Source: Collybia mongolica (taxonomy: Eukaryota > Basidiomycota > Agaricomycetes > Agaricales > Clitocybaceae). Taken from it: 64,000 bases of DNA. The translations under genes and the position numbers were made by a program. Shown piece by piece: positions 1 through 11,173 of the stretch. Positions within the stretch are counted from its first letter, which is position 1, and each line of letters opens with the position of its first letter. The stretch is from assembly GCA_013420905.1 (NCBI GenBank), contig JAAXNY010000013.1, positions 1-64,000 of the forward strand. Direction: 5' to 3'. The notes under the pieces are model-generated. The model searched no databases and was not told the origin of the DNA. It worked only from the letters and a program-made list of their open reading frames with translations.

Positions 1-93
1 TAACCCTAACCCTAACCCTAACCCTAACCCTAACCCTAACCCTAACCCTAACCCTAACCCTAACCTAACCTAACCCTAACCCTAACCCTAACC
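1..93. repeat. Telomere, CCCTAA array
   Basis: The window opens with an uninterrupted run of CCCTAA, so the G-rich TTAGGG strand is the minus strand and this is the left end of a chromosome. Two shortened TAACC units lie at about 61-72. From about 93 to 111 the array degenerates into GGTTAACCCAACCTAACCC and then becomes unique sequence. Confidence 0.98.
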
Positions 94-638
94 GGTTAAC
101 CCAACCTAACCCGCCTGAGCCGGACCGGACTCTGATCCGACCACCGACCCGACATGGACGGTTAAAGGCCACGTGCCCGGTCCGAAATGACCGTGACGTG
201 TGAAAGGTTGCTAATCATCACAGCTGACCGGAGTAATCCGTTTGGCTTTGTTCCCACAGGTTGTCAAGGTCGTTAATAGACGGTCGTCGATTGGTGCCCA
301 ACACACTGCCTTCGGGCAGAGTTAGTAAGCCCGCTTCGGCGATGTCGTGTTCTATTCCGATCTGCCAGACGCTATGGAAGCGACTGCGCATCTGTCAAGC
401 GCGCAAATGGCCATTGGCCGCCTCTGACAGGTAGATGACTAAGTATCCCGACTTTCGCCTAACTTCGGAAGAAAGTGAAAGTCCGCAGCAACACGTATAC
501 CGAAAAAACCCGATCTGAAGAGTCTTAAAAGACGAAAGGATCCGACCGGTGGAATCCAACCATCGATCCTTATCGGGACCCCTTTTGCCTACTCAACTAG
601 TCCTCCAACCCAAACGCTTCGCGTTTGTGTTGTCGTCC
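94..638. other. Telomere-adjacent sequence without a gene
   Basis: No convincing coding region, RNA gene or terminal repeat is visible in this stretch. It joins the telomere to the interstitial telomeric motif at 639. Confidence 0.6.
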
Positions 639-658
639 TCCCTAACCCTAACCCTAAC
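639..658. repeat. Interstitial telomeric repeat
   Basis: About three CCCTAA units sit inside the chromosome arm, directly before the 77-bp minisatellite. Such remnants are usual at sites of telomere healing or subtelomeric exchange. Which of these happened here is inference. Confidence 0.8.
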
Positions 659-660
659 AC

Positions 661-1130
661 CAACATGGAACAGGCTTGGCTACAAGATGTGGTGTTCCTG
701 GAACATCATGTACAGCTGTTGTATAGCCTATGTACACTGTCCACCAACATGGAACAGGATTGACTGCAAGATGTGGTGTTCCTGGAACACCCTGTACAGC
801 TGTTGTATTCCATGAGCCTACCTACGCTGGCCACCAACATGGATCAGGCTTGACTACAATACATGGTGTTCCTGGAACACCACATACAGCTGTCCTATGT
901 ACACTGGCTACCACTATGGAACAAGTACAACTACAATACATGGTGTTCCTGGAACACCACATACAGCTGTCCTATGTACACTGGCTACCACCATGGAACA
1001 AGTACAACTACAATACATGGTGTTCCTGGAACACCACATACAGCCGTCCTATGTACACTGGTCACCACCATGGAACAAGTACAACTACAATACATGGTGT
1101 TCCTGGAACACCATGTACAGGTGTTGCCCT
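661..1130. repeat. 77-bp minisatellite with a palindromic core
   Basis: Six tandem units each carry a TGGTGTTCC / GGAACACCA palindrome with a one-base centre. The cores start at about 690, 774, 864, 941, 1018 and 1095. The last four are spaced exactly 77 bp apart and the first ones 84 and 90 bp apart. Each unit begins with a CCAACATGGA-like sequence. Because 77 is not a multiple of three, the open frames running through the array change frame from unit to unit, so I treat them as repeat artefacts rather than proteins. Confidence 0.92.
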
Positions 1131-1149
1131 CTCAGACTCATTACAATGC

Positions 1150-1297
1150 TGTCCCTAGCCCATCCCTCCCCCATCCCCATACTGTCCCTAGCCCATCCCT
1201 AGCCCATCCCTCCCCCATCCCCATACTGTCCCTAGCCCATCCCTGGCCCATCCCACCCATCCCAATACCATCCTAGCCCATCCCTAGCCCATCCCTG
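1150..1297. repeat. CCATCCCT-type minisatellite, copy 1
   Basis: Irregular tandem repeats of CCCATCCCTAG and TCCCCCATCCCCATACTG. The array ends in TGTAAATTTTAATCCCT followed by GCCCCATAACCCTAAA at 1338-1353. The same kind of array with the same ending recurs at 3.3-3.8 kb. Confidence 0.85.
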
Positions 1298-1504
1298 TAA
1301 ATTTTAATCCCTAATCCCTAGGAACCCAAACACAAATGCCCCATAACCCTAAAAGATCTGTCTCGAGGATCCAGCCTCTCGCGAACCACATCTCCTGACT
1401 TGTACGTGCCGTTGCTTATGGTACTGCCAGGTAAGTCGATTCCCGTTCGCAGACAGCTAACTTATGCAACTTAAAAACAGAAATGCGTCTTCAACCTGCC
1501 GACC

Positions 1505-2021
1505 ATGGGCGAGAACGACGATAGAATGTCCTGTAAGTCTTTCATTCTGATTGTTTTTGTAGTCTAATTTCGGGGTAGGCCCTATTTGCGCCCGTCCCGC
1601 TCTTGCTGTTCATTTTGGTTGGCTGGCCGATTGAGCCGCCATTGTCCTATTCTATGTAATTACTCTACCTACCTTCCATTTGTATATAATCTTGTAGTCT
1701 AGTATTCTTTGATAGTGTTTCTTGGCAACTAATAGATACTTCTAATATTTAATTGCATCGCGCTAATACCTGCATCTTTATTCAGTTCGACCTTGGTTCT
1801 TCATCAACCAGAATAATCACAAGAACAAGAATGAGTACTGCTCCCGGCTGTGCGATAAAAAGGTGAGTCTTATGAGCATTGTCGAACTGAAGTCCTGCAA
1901 TTTGCAGTTACCAAATGAGCAGAACGCGAGGTTCCACGAACCTCGCTTTCATCCTTGGTGTTATCGCATGGGAGGTATGCATATTGCGCAAAGCTCGACG
2001 AGTCTCATCTCCGGTCATTGA
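1505..2021 (+). CDS. Possible small spliced gene nearest the telomere
   Basis: This is a weak model of three exons: 1505-1532, 1786-1862 and 1908-2021, giving 72 residues. The start ATG sits in a good context (ACCATGG). The introns have GTAAGT and GTGAGT donors and TTCAG and TTGCAG acceptors, and the frame stays open across both junctions. The product contains RPWFFINQNN and a CSRLC motif and has no signal peptide. The last exon contains one of the subtelomeric palindromes (1926-1946) as coding sequence. The frame also stays open upstream through a cysteine-rich stretch at 1372-1480, so a longer protein is possible. I do not recognise a family. The 253-nt second intron is long for this window, and the frame could be chance. 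Confidence 0.25.
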
Positions 2022-3213
2022 ATAAGGTCCGCAAATGTCCTGAGGCACGACCGAACCAACATAACTGAACCAGCCACCCCTAGTCGCAGCACATCAGGTG
2101 AGTAAATGTGAGGCTCGACGAACCTCGCCTATCTCACGCGAGGTATTGAGTTAGTGTAAAAACTCCCGGTCCTACTGGCGAGGATATCCCATGTACGAAC
2201 AGCTGATCAAAGATTGCACCCGGGTTCAAATAATGTGAGTAGGTTATCAAACGGGATTGGCCACTCGTTATCGAGTTCCAGGTGTGCCATTCTCGAGGCT
2301 CATCAAACCTCATTCCACCCTTCGGTGATCTTGCTATTATTCTAGTTAGTTATCTCATCATTACTTAGGGCTATCGGTGTACTCGAGTTCTTCTGACCTC
2401 AGATAGAATTGTCAAGGTGGTGTCTATCACCTAGAATTGCATTCCACAAAGTAAGTTGATTTCGAGGATCACCGAGCTCTGCCCGCGCCACACTTTGTCG
2501 TCTAATTAGTTTCTTAGTTGTTACTGCTGTATTCTTCATGGCTTCGCATTGGACCGTCAGACGGTCAGTTCTAACCAAACCAACCAAACCAAACACATCA
2601 TCCCCGGTTTTCTCGCGTTCGAAGCGAGGCTCATAGAGTCTCGTCTCATAGTCTCTCTCATCACCCAGCAAACACCAGTGAACAAAATGTGAGGTTCGTG
2701 GAACCTCGCATCTATTGGAGCATTTGGAAGTGTTGTTACTCGGAAACGCGAGGTTCGACGAACCTCACACACCAGAATTGTTATCAAGAAATTGCATTTG
2801 GTGGGCTCTGATTGATGATCAATAGTAGTAATAAAATAGAGCGAGCCGAGGCTTACAATGCCAAACTTCTTAGACTCTTCATTTTTATCCTCATCAGCCT
2901 ATTGAGGCATTTGGGAACATGGACTCAAGGATGTGAGGTTCGTCGAACCTCATGTGCTAGTATGTTTGTTCAAGAGAGTAGGCATGATAGACTCAGAAGT
3001 AAATGTGAGGTTTGTCGAACCTCACACACCAGAATTGTTGTTATCAAGAAAATTCATTTGGTGGGCTCTGATTGATGGTCAATAGTAGTGATAAAATAGA
3101 GCGAGCTGAGGCTTGCAATGCCAAACCTCTTAGACTCTTCACTTTTATCCTCATCAGCCTATTGTGGCATTAGGGAACATGGACTCAAGGATGCGAGGTT
3201 CGTCGAACCTCAT
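1926..3213. repeat. Dispersed 21-bp palindrome family
   Basis: At least seven copies of an inverted repeat with nine-base arms (GYGAGGTTC and its complement) around a three-base centre lie at 1926-1946, 2108-2128, 2689-2709, 2748-2768, 2933-2953, 3005-3025 and 3193-3213. Some arms are perfect and others carry one or two changes. The centres vary (CAC, GTG, GAC, GTC) while the arms are kept. Two of the copies lie in the 257-bp tandem duplication and were copied with it; the others have unrelated flanks. Confidence 0.85.
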
Positions 3214-3275
3214 GTGCTAGTATGTTTATTCAAGAAAGTAGACATGATAGACTCAGAAGTACAATGGTAGTAGTA
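2771..3275. repeat. Tandem duplication of a 257-bp unit
   Basis: Two head-to-tail copies begin with ACCAGAATTGTT at 2771 and 3028. They share GGTGGGCTCTGATTGATG, AAAATAGAGCGAGC and ACATGGACTCAAGGATG, with about one change per ten to twenty bases. Each copy carries its own palindrome. Short open frames through the copies are broken differently in each, so I do not call a gene. Confidence 0.9.
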
Positions 3276-3324
3276 GTAAATTTGAATGAACTGTACCTAT
3301 GATGGAAAGGAATTCCATCTGTCT

Positions 3325-3740
3325 CTCAATCCTACTCCCAATCCCTGCTCATCTCTGCTCATCCCTGCTCCCAATCCCTGCCCATCCCTACTCCCAATCC
3401 CTGCCCATCCCTGCTCATCCCTGCTCCCAATCCCTGCCCATCCCTGCCCATCCCTGCTCCCAATCCCTGCCCATCCCTGCTCATCCCTGCTCCCAATCCC
3501 TGCCCATCCCTGCTCATCCCTGCTCCCAATCCCTGCTCATCCCTGCCCATCCCTACTCCCAATCCCTGCCCATCCCTGCTCATCCCTGCTCCCAATCCCT
3601 GCCCATCCCTGCCCATCCCTGCTCCCAATCCCTGCCCATCCCTGCTCATCCCTGCTCCCAATCCCTGCCCATCCCTGCTCATCCCTGCTCCCAATCCCTG
3701 CCCATCCCTACTCCCAATCCCTGCTCATCCCTGTAATTTA
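3325..3740. repeat. CCATCCCT-type minisatellite, copy 2
   Basis: About twelve blocks combine CCCATCCCTGC, TCATCCCTGC and TCCCAATCCCTGC. It ends in TGTAATTTAAATCCCTG and GCCCCATAACCCTAAA (3774-3789), as does the array at 1.15-1.30 kb. Long open frames on both strands (proline-serine-rich on one, glycine-rich on the other) are products of the repeat and are not called as genes. Confidence 0.92.
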
Positions 3741-3865
3741 AATCCCTGTTCAATCCCTGTCCAATAAAAAATAGCCCCATAACCCTAAATTTGATCTTCA
3801 GTCAATCTATGGTTTCAAAGTAAGGATGAGGTAGTGATCAAGATACAACATCTGTTATCAATCAT

Positions 3866-4379
3866 CGAACGAGAGGCCCCCGGACGCTCCCATATACCTT
3901 CGGCCCGAAATTTCCCGAAAATCGGTCTCAAATCCCCCATGTTTTAGGTCTCAAATCCCCTATCCAGGCTGGGGTTTATGTTTAAAACATAAAACATATG
4001 GAAAACATAGAAAACAAACATAGAAAACAAACATAGATGTTAAAAAATCGGGCAGCTGTTTTAGTGCTGGGTGCCATCCTGACTCGACGTGATTGAGAGA
4101 AAGCCTTTTTTTTTCACCTTCTTTGCAAACTTCCTTCCCACTTGTGATCAGAACCAACTTCTCGATGCAGACGTTACGAATCGCAAACGTCAACCTCACC
4201 ATTTATTTACATAACAATTACCCAAAAAGTTTTGGCCGCGAGGCTCTGAAATCCCCAATAATGGGCCGAAGATTTCAAAAATTTTCTCTCAAATGTCGAA
4301 GATTTTGGCCAATTTGGGGTCTGAAATCCCCAAAATTTCGGCCGAAGGTATATGGGAGCGTCCGGGGGCCTCGAACGAG
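3866..4379. mobile_element. hAT-like MITE with 8-bp target duplication
   Basis: The element spans 3874-4371 (498 bp). Its ends are a perfect 32-bp inverted repeat that starts AGGCCCCCGGACGCTCCC and runs to CTTCGGCC. Similarity continues imperfectly inward (CGAAATTT, AAATCCCC). It is flanked by identical 8-bp copies of CGAACGAG at 3866-3873 and 4372-4379. An 8-bp duplication is typical of the hAT superfamily. No transposase frame fits inside, so it is a non-autonomous element. The undamaged ends and duplications suggest a recent insertion. Confidence 0.9.
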
Positions 4380-7300
4380 TAACCCTCACATACACGTGGC
4401 GCTCACGTGACCCCACAATTTGCCTCATTTCACACTACATGCCAGTATCAAACCAATATGTACAGTACCCTTGACTCGGGCACGCGTTGGCACACACAAC
4501 GACATTACGTTGATGACATCCATGGTTTTTGGCCTGAAGATTCCTCCTCTACGTTTTGCTGATTATGGACTGGCAGCTCGCGTCTCTTATCCTCATTTCA
4601 GCACACCTTCCGTCCTTCCCTGAGACTCGCTCAAGGGTGCCGTTACTCGGCATTGCGCGTAAAATGGGCATGGGTTTTTGGTGGAAACAGGTTCACAGAC
4701 AAGAAGCAAGGTCCTGCAAGAGGGTGGTGTTGTGGATTTGATGTTTGGCCTCAGCGGCGCGCGTTGACGGGAGAATAGTCAGTTCTGTGATGCAGATACG
4801 GTATAGTCTGTTATGCATTACGAATCTCCCATCGGCGTAGGGGCCGAATCAAGCGCTGTGGGTGGAAAACGTCCGTTCTTCATGACGTTCACTTCAGGTC
4901 TGAAGAAAGTGCATTCCGATCCACCCTCGTCTCCCATCCAGTTTTGCCCTCCATCTTCGACCCCTTTCACCGTCGTTTACAGAGCGCTTTGACTTCACAA
5001 TTCCTCAGCTCCATGATCTCCGAATACGGGTTCTCATTCCTGTTTCGAACCGTGTATGCGGTATGATGCAAGCCCACAACATGGAACTCGTCTGAATTAT
5101 CCCACTCGCAGTAATTGCAACTGTTCGGACTGGGGCCTTTTTCATGTGGGTTTTTTTGTGGCCCGTGTGCTTTAGCCTCTGACAGGCCCTCGCACATGGC
5201 TTGCGAAACATGCCTGTGGTTTGAGAGAGGAGGGAAGGCTCGAAGAGATCAAGTTATGAAGTCGTGTTTAGAAAGTGCGTTTATCCATTGTACCGATCGT
5301 CTTCAAAAGTGTTACCATCACATTGGTCAGCGTTTTATTCCCCCATCTGCCATACTTCTGCATTATACGACACGACCCAACGCGTTTTAGTAGCCATATT
5401 CGCACCCGGAAATTAACCTTCAGAGTATAAGGAATATAATGTGGACGAGATGGGTATGGAATGGTGTACAGGCATGTTCTCATCCATATTCTTTTCTAAA
5501 AAAACTCACCCTCAGGTAGATCTAATTGAAAGTTGGCCCAGCAAGTTTTGAGGAGGCGTTTTCTGTATCAAGATTACAATTAAATTTAAGTTATTGTTCA
5601 CCAAACTCACAACGACTTCGCAAAATTCCCATTCGACACGACCTCGGTGTCGGTACCTCAGGTCTCTAACTATAGGACAAGTCTTCTAGTGGTAGACTCT
5701 TGTCGAGTTTGTTCACTTGATTTGGTGAATGCTTTTGGGAGTTGCCGAGATACCTTGTTTCCCATGAGTCCACATAACGATCGATATCTGATCATACTTG
5801 CTATACGGATGTCTGTCCATTTCCATCGTGTGTTCATATGGCGAATCGTTCCGCGACAAGGCCTAACGTTGCGAATGGCACACAGCAACATTGTTATCCT
5901 CGCATCTATGCATATACGCTTGTACTAAATCTGCTGGTGTAGATGTGGTCCAGCCGTGGATTTGGTCGCATCTTTCGGGGGTTGGCATGATTGTAGTGGG
6001 AGCACAGGATAGTGCGTGCTACACATTACATATTCCTCTATTTTCCCACCCTGAGGCTAACCCTAGGCGGTCTTAACTTGGAAGATCTCCAAGGAATTAT
6101 GGTACGATGCCTCTAGGTTTCTTTTGCTGAAGCCCGAGTCCCGACCACATACATGGAACATCCGATGGGAATGTGAAGTCTGTCCTAAAATAAGACTTTG
6201 CCCTTCCCTTCCTTCACCACAGCGCCGATGCTCGCGGAGCAGAATTCCTGCCAAGGCCGTGTGAGTCGTGGTCTACTTCTCAGGCGAGAACCAACGAGGA
6301 CGCACGAACGATCCATTGATTGGACGAACTAACTGTGCCATCCAGCGGTTTTCAGAATTTCTGCAGGAAAGCTGAAGATAGCGTTACAAGCCATGAGCTC
6401 AGATATGAGGCCCCTCGATCATCCCTATGTCGCTGGAGCCTCACCCGTGACGGTGTCCTCAAAGTTCATGGCCGCTTTCCGGATACGTTGATGCGCTGAG
6501 GAAACCTTCAGGCATTGTTGCGCCAAGAACACTCTCTTACACTGCTCTGTTCCCCGTTTTTGGGAGTCGTTCAATTCAGGCCATACACGTTTCGCGCTTA
6601 CACACCTTCCAAACTTCTCATGATCTCCCCAGGCGTCTTCAAAGAGACTCGCTCTTCGTCGCTCAGGATCATCACTTTGAACCTTCGGGGTTATCGGGGA
6701 TCGACGCCTTACTCAGCCACGGAGCTCAGTATCATTAACCAATGATAATATCTTATCCCAGCGAGCAACCTCACAGCGCAATTGCTCGCTTACCCCGTTT
6801 CTAACGAATGTTTGATGTAAACTTACTTCGATAATGGGTGCCCAAATGACCGTACCAGACTGAGGTACGCTCTAGTGTCTGACTGGCGGTACATGTGGCC
6901 ATGATAGGATGCGGGTGAGTACGTGGATATGGTGGTCTAACATAATAATTGACAAGTGTGGAACTCTACGCGCAAGCCAAAAAACCTTCGAAAGCCTTCT
7001 CCGGATCATCCCAGTGCCACTGCCAGTGAGAGTATGTTAGCCGAGAAGGCAAATAAACGGTGAGTTCCTTACGAAATGGTTAACGCCGGGTATAACTTTG
7101 TAATTGATTGACCTCTTCCCTCCCGCCTCTTTTTCACCATCCTGCACGGCCCAAAGCGCTGCAATGGGCAGCAGGGGGCAGGCGGGCCAGGGCCTCGGCC
7201 CTCGGGACAAAAAAAAATGGGGGAGGGGAAGTGCCGGAATTATGGGGATCTGGGTTGTGGATCATGGGGGGCGACGGAGCGATATGCTTGCACTCGTCCG

Positions 7301-9350
7301 CCGGTATAGAGTTGGACGCACCAGGGTGCTTGTCTTGCATGTTCGTGGTTTTGGGTCCGGTGGGCACGTCGTGCGCCGCTCGTGTCATTCGTATACCGGC
7401 GGGGCGGTCGTAAATACGTGGGGCGCAGGGCCCGGGGCTGAAATTTTTTGGGACCTCGGGAGTCTAGATTGGGCGTGCGTGGATTGCGGATTCGGGTTCG
7501 GAGAAAAAAAGGAATGATAGTGATCCATGGGGAGGACTAGAGAAACAAGCATGAGGAATGTCAAGAGCCGGGAGAGGAGACTACTGACCTCCTGGATGCC
7601 TATAGGCGACTTTCCTCGTCCGAGCACTCTCAGAGTGACGACTCACGCTGATATTCTCTTGCGACTCCAGCATTAACCACGCACACCCAACATCACCGAA
7701 AAAGAGTGATCCCACACGTCCGTCGGTACTGGTAGGCGTCGGTTTAGGAAGAACAGCATTTCATATATCCTTGAATGGACCTTATGGAGGAAGGAGGCGT
7801 TAGAGTCCCAGATTTAAGCAAAGAGAGCGGAAGAGTGACAGGCCTCCAGAAGTGAGAAAGAAGAGGAACGTACCGTCAATGAATTGTATTCATACTTGTC
7901 GGTAAGCAACCCCCCATGTATTGGATAGGTGGTGGTGAAAATATGCAGTGAAGTTATGACGTTAGCGCTCGAGGGCCTCGACGAGCTGGTGAACGCTGCC
8001 TTTTTCCAGGGGGTACGAGGTTCGTGCGGGAGAGCACCACGAGGATGGGTCTTTATGTAAATGAAGGTTGGCGTTGAGTTGGTAAGAAGGCGGGTGAGAA
8101 GCATAGATTTTTGTGTCATGGGGCGCCCGATGATCATCCTTGCCAACCAAACACCAGTGATGTAGACTATGCTACATGCACGGCTCAAGGCAGGAGCGGG
8201 GACTGGTACTCGAAGAGGGCGAGCAGTTGGCGGGAAAATCTGGATGTAGGATGTACGCGTCAATGTCAATAGGGCCGATTCAAGGAGTGTCAGTGCGGCT
8301 TGGTGGTATGCTGCGCGAGTCAAAAAATATTCAGCCGAACGTGTTAAAGTGAATATATGTAATTATAACGCGCGTACCCCAAGATGTGTCTAAAAGTTGA
8401 AACCGCCGGGTCTTCCCCACGAATCGCCCACATCTTTAAATTTGGCGTATCGTGAAGAGATTGAGCTCGTCGCAGTTGAAAAGAATGTTATATAGAACCC
8501 AGTTAGATGCTCAAGATGAGCATGTTGAATTGGGGACGGAAGCAAAAGGTTATCCGCCGATTCATGTCAAGACGAACGGGCATTTCTCGGTCCATAAGGT
8601 ACCATATCCAAGCGCTAGTGGAGCTCCACCGGTTACCTTCACATTCCCAACGCTGGAAGATACATAAGCAATGATTCAGGTGAATGTGAGAGGACATACG
8701 AAGTTATAAGAAAATTCCTGGTTGTACTTTTCTCATCGATGCGGCCCATTGCATAAAAATGGACATGTGCGGCTGGAGTCAAACAGTTTTATACGACCAC
8801 TATAAGGTGGCCTCCGAATACGTTATAGTTAATCAAGTGCTGGGTGTACGAAATGCCAGTCACCTTGGAATGAAGCCTAGATGGATGATTCAAGGACTTG
8901 TACTGCTTCATTTCTTGATTATTATGAGCCTTACCCCGTGATGCGGTCGTTAGTTGTAGGCACACACCATCAACCATGTTTCGCATTGGAAATAATAAGG
9001 TTGCCGATATATAGATCGTAGTAGGCAACGACGAGAAGGGCACGAGTTTTTTGATTGCAGTTCGAACTCGTGACGCGAGATCAAAACGTCACATGATTTA
9101 GGGGCAAAATTCCTGGCTGGCGGGGTAACAAGGCCGACTTGATTCGGATCTTCAGCGATATGGGTCGAATACCGTGAGCTTGCAACTCAGGTCCCTTTTC
9201 AACTGACGTGATAAATCAGTTTATATACAGGAACGCAGCGTTCACCCCCCAATCTTCATTAGTTCACGCGACGACCAAAGCCTGAAAATCATCCGAAGAC
9301 TATTACCCAACAGTTGCGTCCGGAACCTTTCATCAACGATTTAGAGAGCT
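4380..9350. other. Gene-poor subtelomeric stretch
   Basis: I found no spliced or unspliced gene that I can support here. Open frames of 60-170 codons occur on both strands, including one at 7814-8323 on the minus strand, but none shows a recognisable domain, signal peptide or consistent splice pattern. Around 7130-7450 the sequence is unusually G-rich on the plus strand. A short frame at 6515-6745 reads on without clear family resemblance. Confidence 0.5.
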
Positions 9351-11173
9351 ATGTTCAATCCTCAAGTATCGCCATCTTCCCCGTTGGATGAACAACCGAC
9401 AATTGGGTTGATAGGGATGGGGTCTATGGGGAAGATGTACGCGAAGTATCTCTCGAAGGCTGGTTGGGGAAAGTGAGTCACTAAAAGTCCGAGTCACTAC
9501 CGAGAAACCTGACCTCATCCAGAATCAACGTTTGCGACTTGCCATCCAAATTTGAAGATCTCAAGCGCGAATATGCGTCTTCGCCCAACGTAACAGTTAT
9601 GCTAGACGGACACGCCGTCTCACGATCCTCCGACTTCATCATGTATTCTGTCGAAGCGGAATTCATTGATGAAGTCGTCAAACGATACGGACCTTGTGCG
9701 TATCTCTGGGGCTTGAATGTGTTTTAATTGACGAACAAAACGCTCAGCTACGAAACTCAACGCGATTGTCTCCGGACAGACGTCAGTCAAGGCTCCAGAG
9801 CGGGCGGCATTCGAAAAATACCTCCCGCCAGATACATATATCGTCTCCTGCCATTCCCTTCATGGCCCTGGAGTTGACCCAGTAGGACAACCGCTGGTGA
9901 GTTCCAAGACGCTGAAACTGCTGTTGCGCGCTGACCGGACTATTTTAGGTACTCATCAAACACCGTGCACCGCTAGAAGCTCTTGGTGTCGTCGAATCTA
10001 TTCTTAGCTGCTTTCGTTCGCGTTACGTTCACCTTTCGTACGAAGAACATGACCTGGTCACGGCGAATACTCAGGCAGTAACCCATGCAGCTTTCCTCAG
10101 GTATGAACGGATGCTCCCGGATTTCTGCGCTAAGTGCTGACCATGGTTCTATCAGTATGGGAACCGCCTGGGCCGCCTCTGTATCTTACCCCTGGGAGTC
10201 AGGGCTGTATATTGGTGGAATCGAGACGGCCAAAGTCAACATAACCTTGCGCATCTATGGGAACGCATGGCACGTTTACGCCGGACTCGCCATTTTGAAC
10301 CCAGTCGCTCGCGTCCAAATTGACCAGCACGCAAAGAGTACGACCGAGCTATTCAAACTCATGCTCCCAGGTGGGACGGGTGTGGAGGAAGACGAGAAAC
10401 CGTTCAGGGAACGTGTTGAGTGGGGTCGCGATGTTGTTTTTGGAGATAAGGGACGCAAACAGAAACTGCGGAAGCCAATTCTGCTGTCGCAGGAAGTTTT
10501 AGACCGGCTTAGCCTTGGTCAGGCCTCACTTTCATTTTCTCCACCTGCGGATAGTAAAAACGGCTCCTCGCCCATTTCCAGATACCGCCCCAACTACCAT
10601 CTATCTCTCTTCTGGCCATGGTTCACTGCTGGGCGTATCTTGGTATCTAACTGTATGATCACCTCGCGCTGGCCGTAACGCCGATATTCCGACTATTCCT
10701 CGGAGTGGCCGAGCATATATTTCTATCGCCGGCGCTATTAGAGTGCCATACACTCTGCGCTTCATGATACATGGCATCGCTCTGATGATATTGAATTCGT
10801 CGTTGCCGCCCGCGGATGGAGCCAGTGTGTGAGCATTGGGAGGTTCGAAGAGACAAGGACGTTCTTTGACGGAAGATTTGAGGAAGCTGGACAGCTTGTA
10901 AGCGAGATGATCAAGGTGATCATGGATAGCGAGGTGAAACGCGAAGGAGAGGATACACAAGCTTCTAGGTATTGTTTATATGGGATAAACCCGAATATCA
11001 GCATTGTTTTCAGTCGGATCGTGCCAAGCTTTAGGCGAAACTGGTGTGCGTCCGTTTTACGAGGACCCTTATCGTTGCTCGACGCTTTGACGGAACATGG
11101 ACCAGAATATGCGAAGATGACTCGTAAGAATTTTAGTGTCCGGGGAATACTGCGGTCATGGATGGCGAGATGA
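9351..11173 (+). pseudogene. TYR1: Prephenate dehydrogenase, disrupted near the 3' end
   Basis: The product resembles fungal prephenate dehydrogenase (NADP+), which converts prephenate to 4-hydroxyphenylpyruvate in tyrosine synthesis in the cytosol. Exons are 9351-9472, 9523-9695, 9748-9896, 9949-10100 and 10156 onward, all with GT-AG introns of 50-55 nt. The Rossmann motif GxGxxG is at residues 22-27. SVEAEFIDEVVKRYGP, CHSLHGP and NITLRIYGNAWHVYAGLAI match the family well. The frame is then lost by an extra CT near 10605. The homologous reading continues in another frame, meets a TAA at 10648-10650, and returns to the first frame after an apparent loss of two bases near 10743. As it stands the gene encodes 372 residues, against about 450 in yeast. 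A later stretch (SALHDTWHRSDDIEFVVAA to about 11110) is the rest of the C-terminal domain. Whether this is a pseudogene or local sequence error cannot be decided here. Confidence 0.88.

Noticed and set aside
549..1276. Overlapping frames rich in WNTTYS and HHGT motifs
   Set aside because: The 77-bp unit shifts frame each time, and the frames only exist inside the array.
3286..3741. Long proline/serine-rich and glycine-rich open frames on both strands
   Set aside because: They are translations of the CCATCCCT minisatellite; all frames stay open because of the repeat.
6380..6750. Possible retrotransposon protein remnant (DGVLKVHGRF, GIDALLSHG)
   Set aside because: Only two short motifs loosely resemble BEL/Pao-type proteins, in different frames, with no terminal repeats or neighbouring domains.
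7814..8323. 169-codon minus-strand open frame
   Set aside because: No recognisable domain, no clear ATG context, composition like its surroundings.
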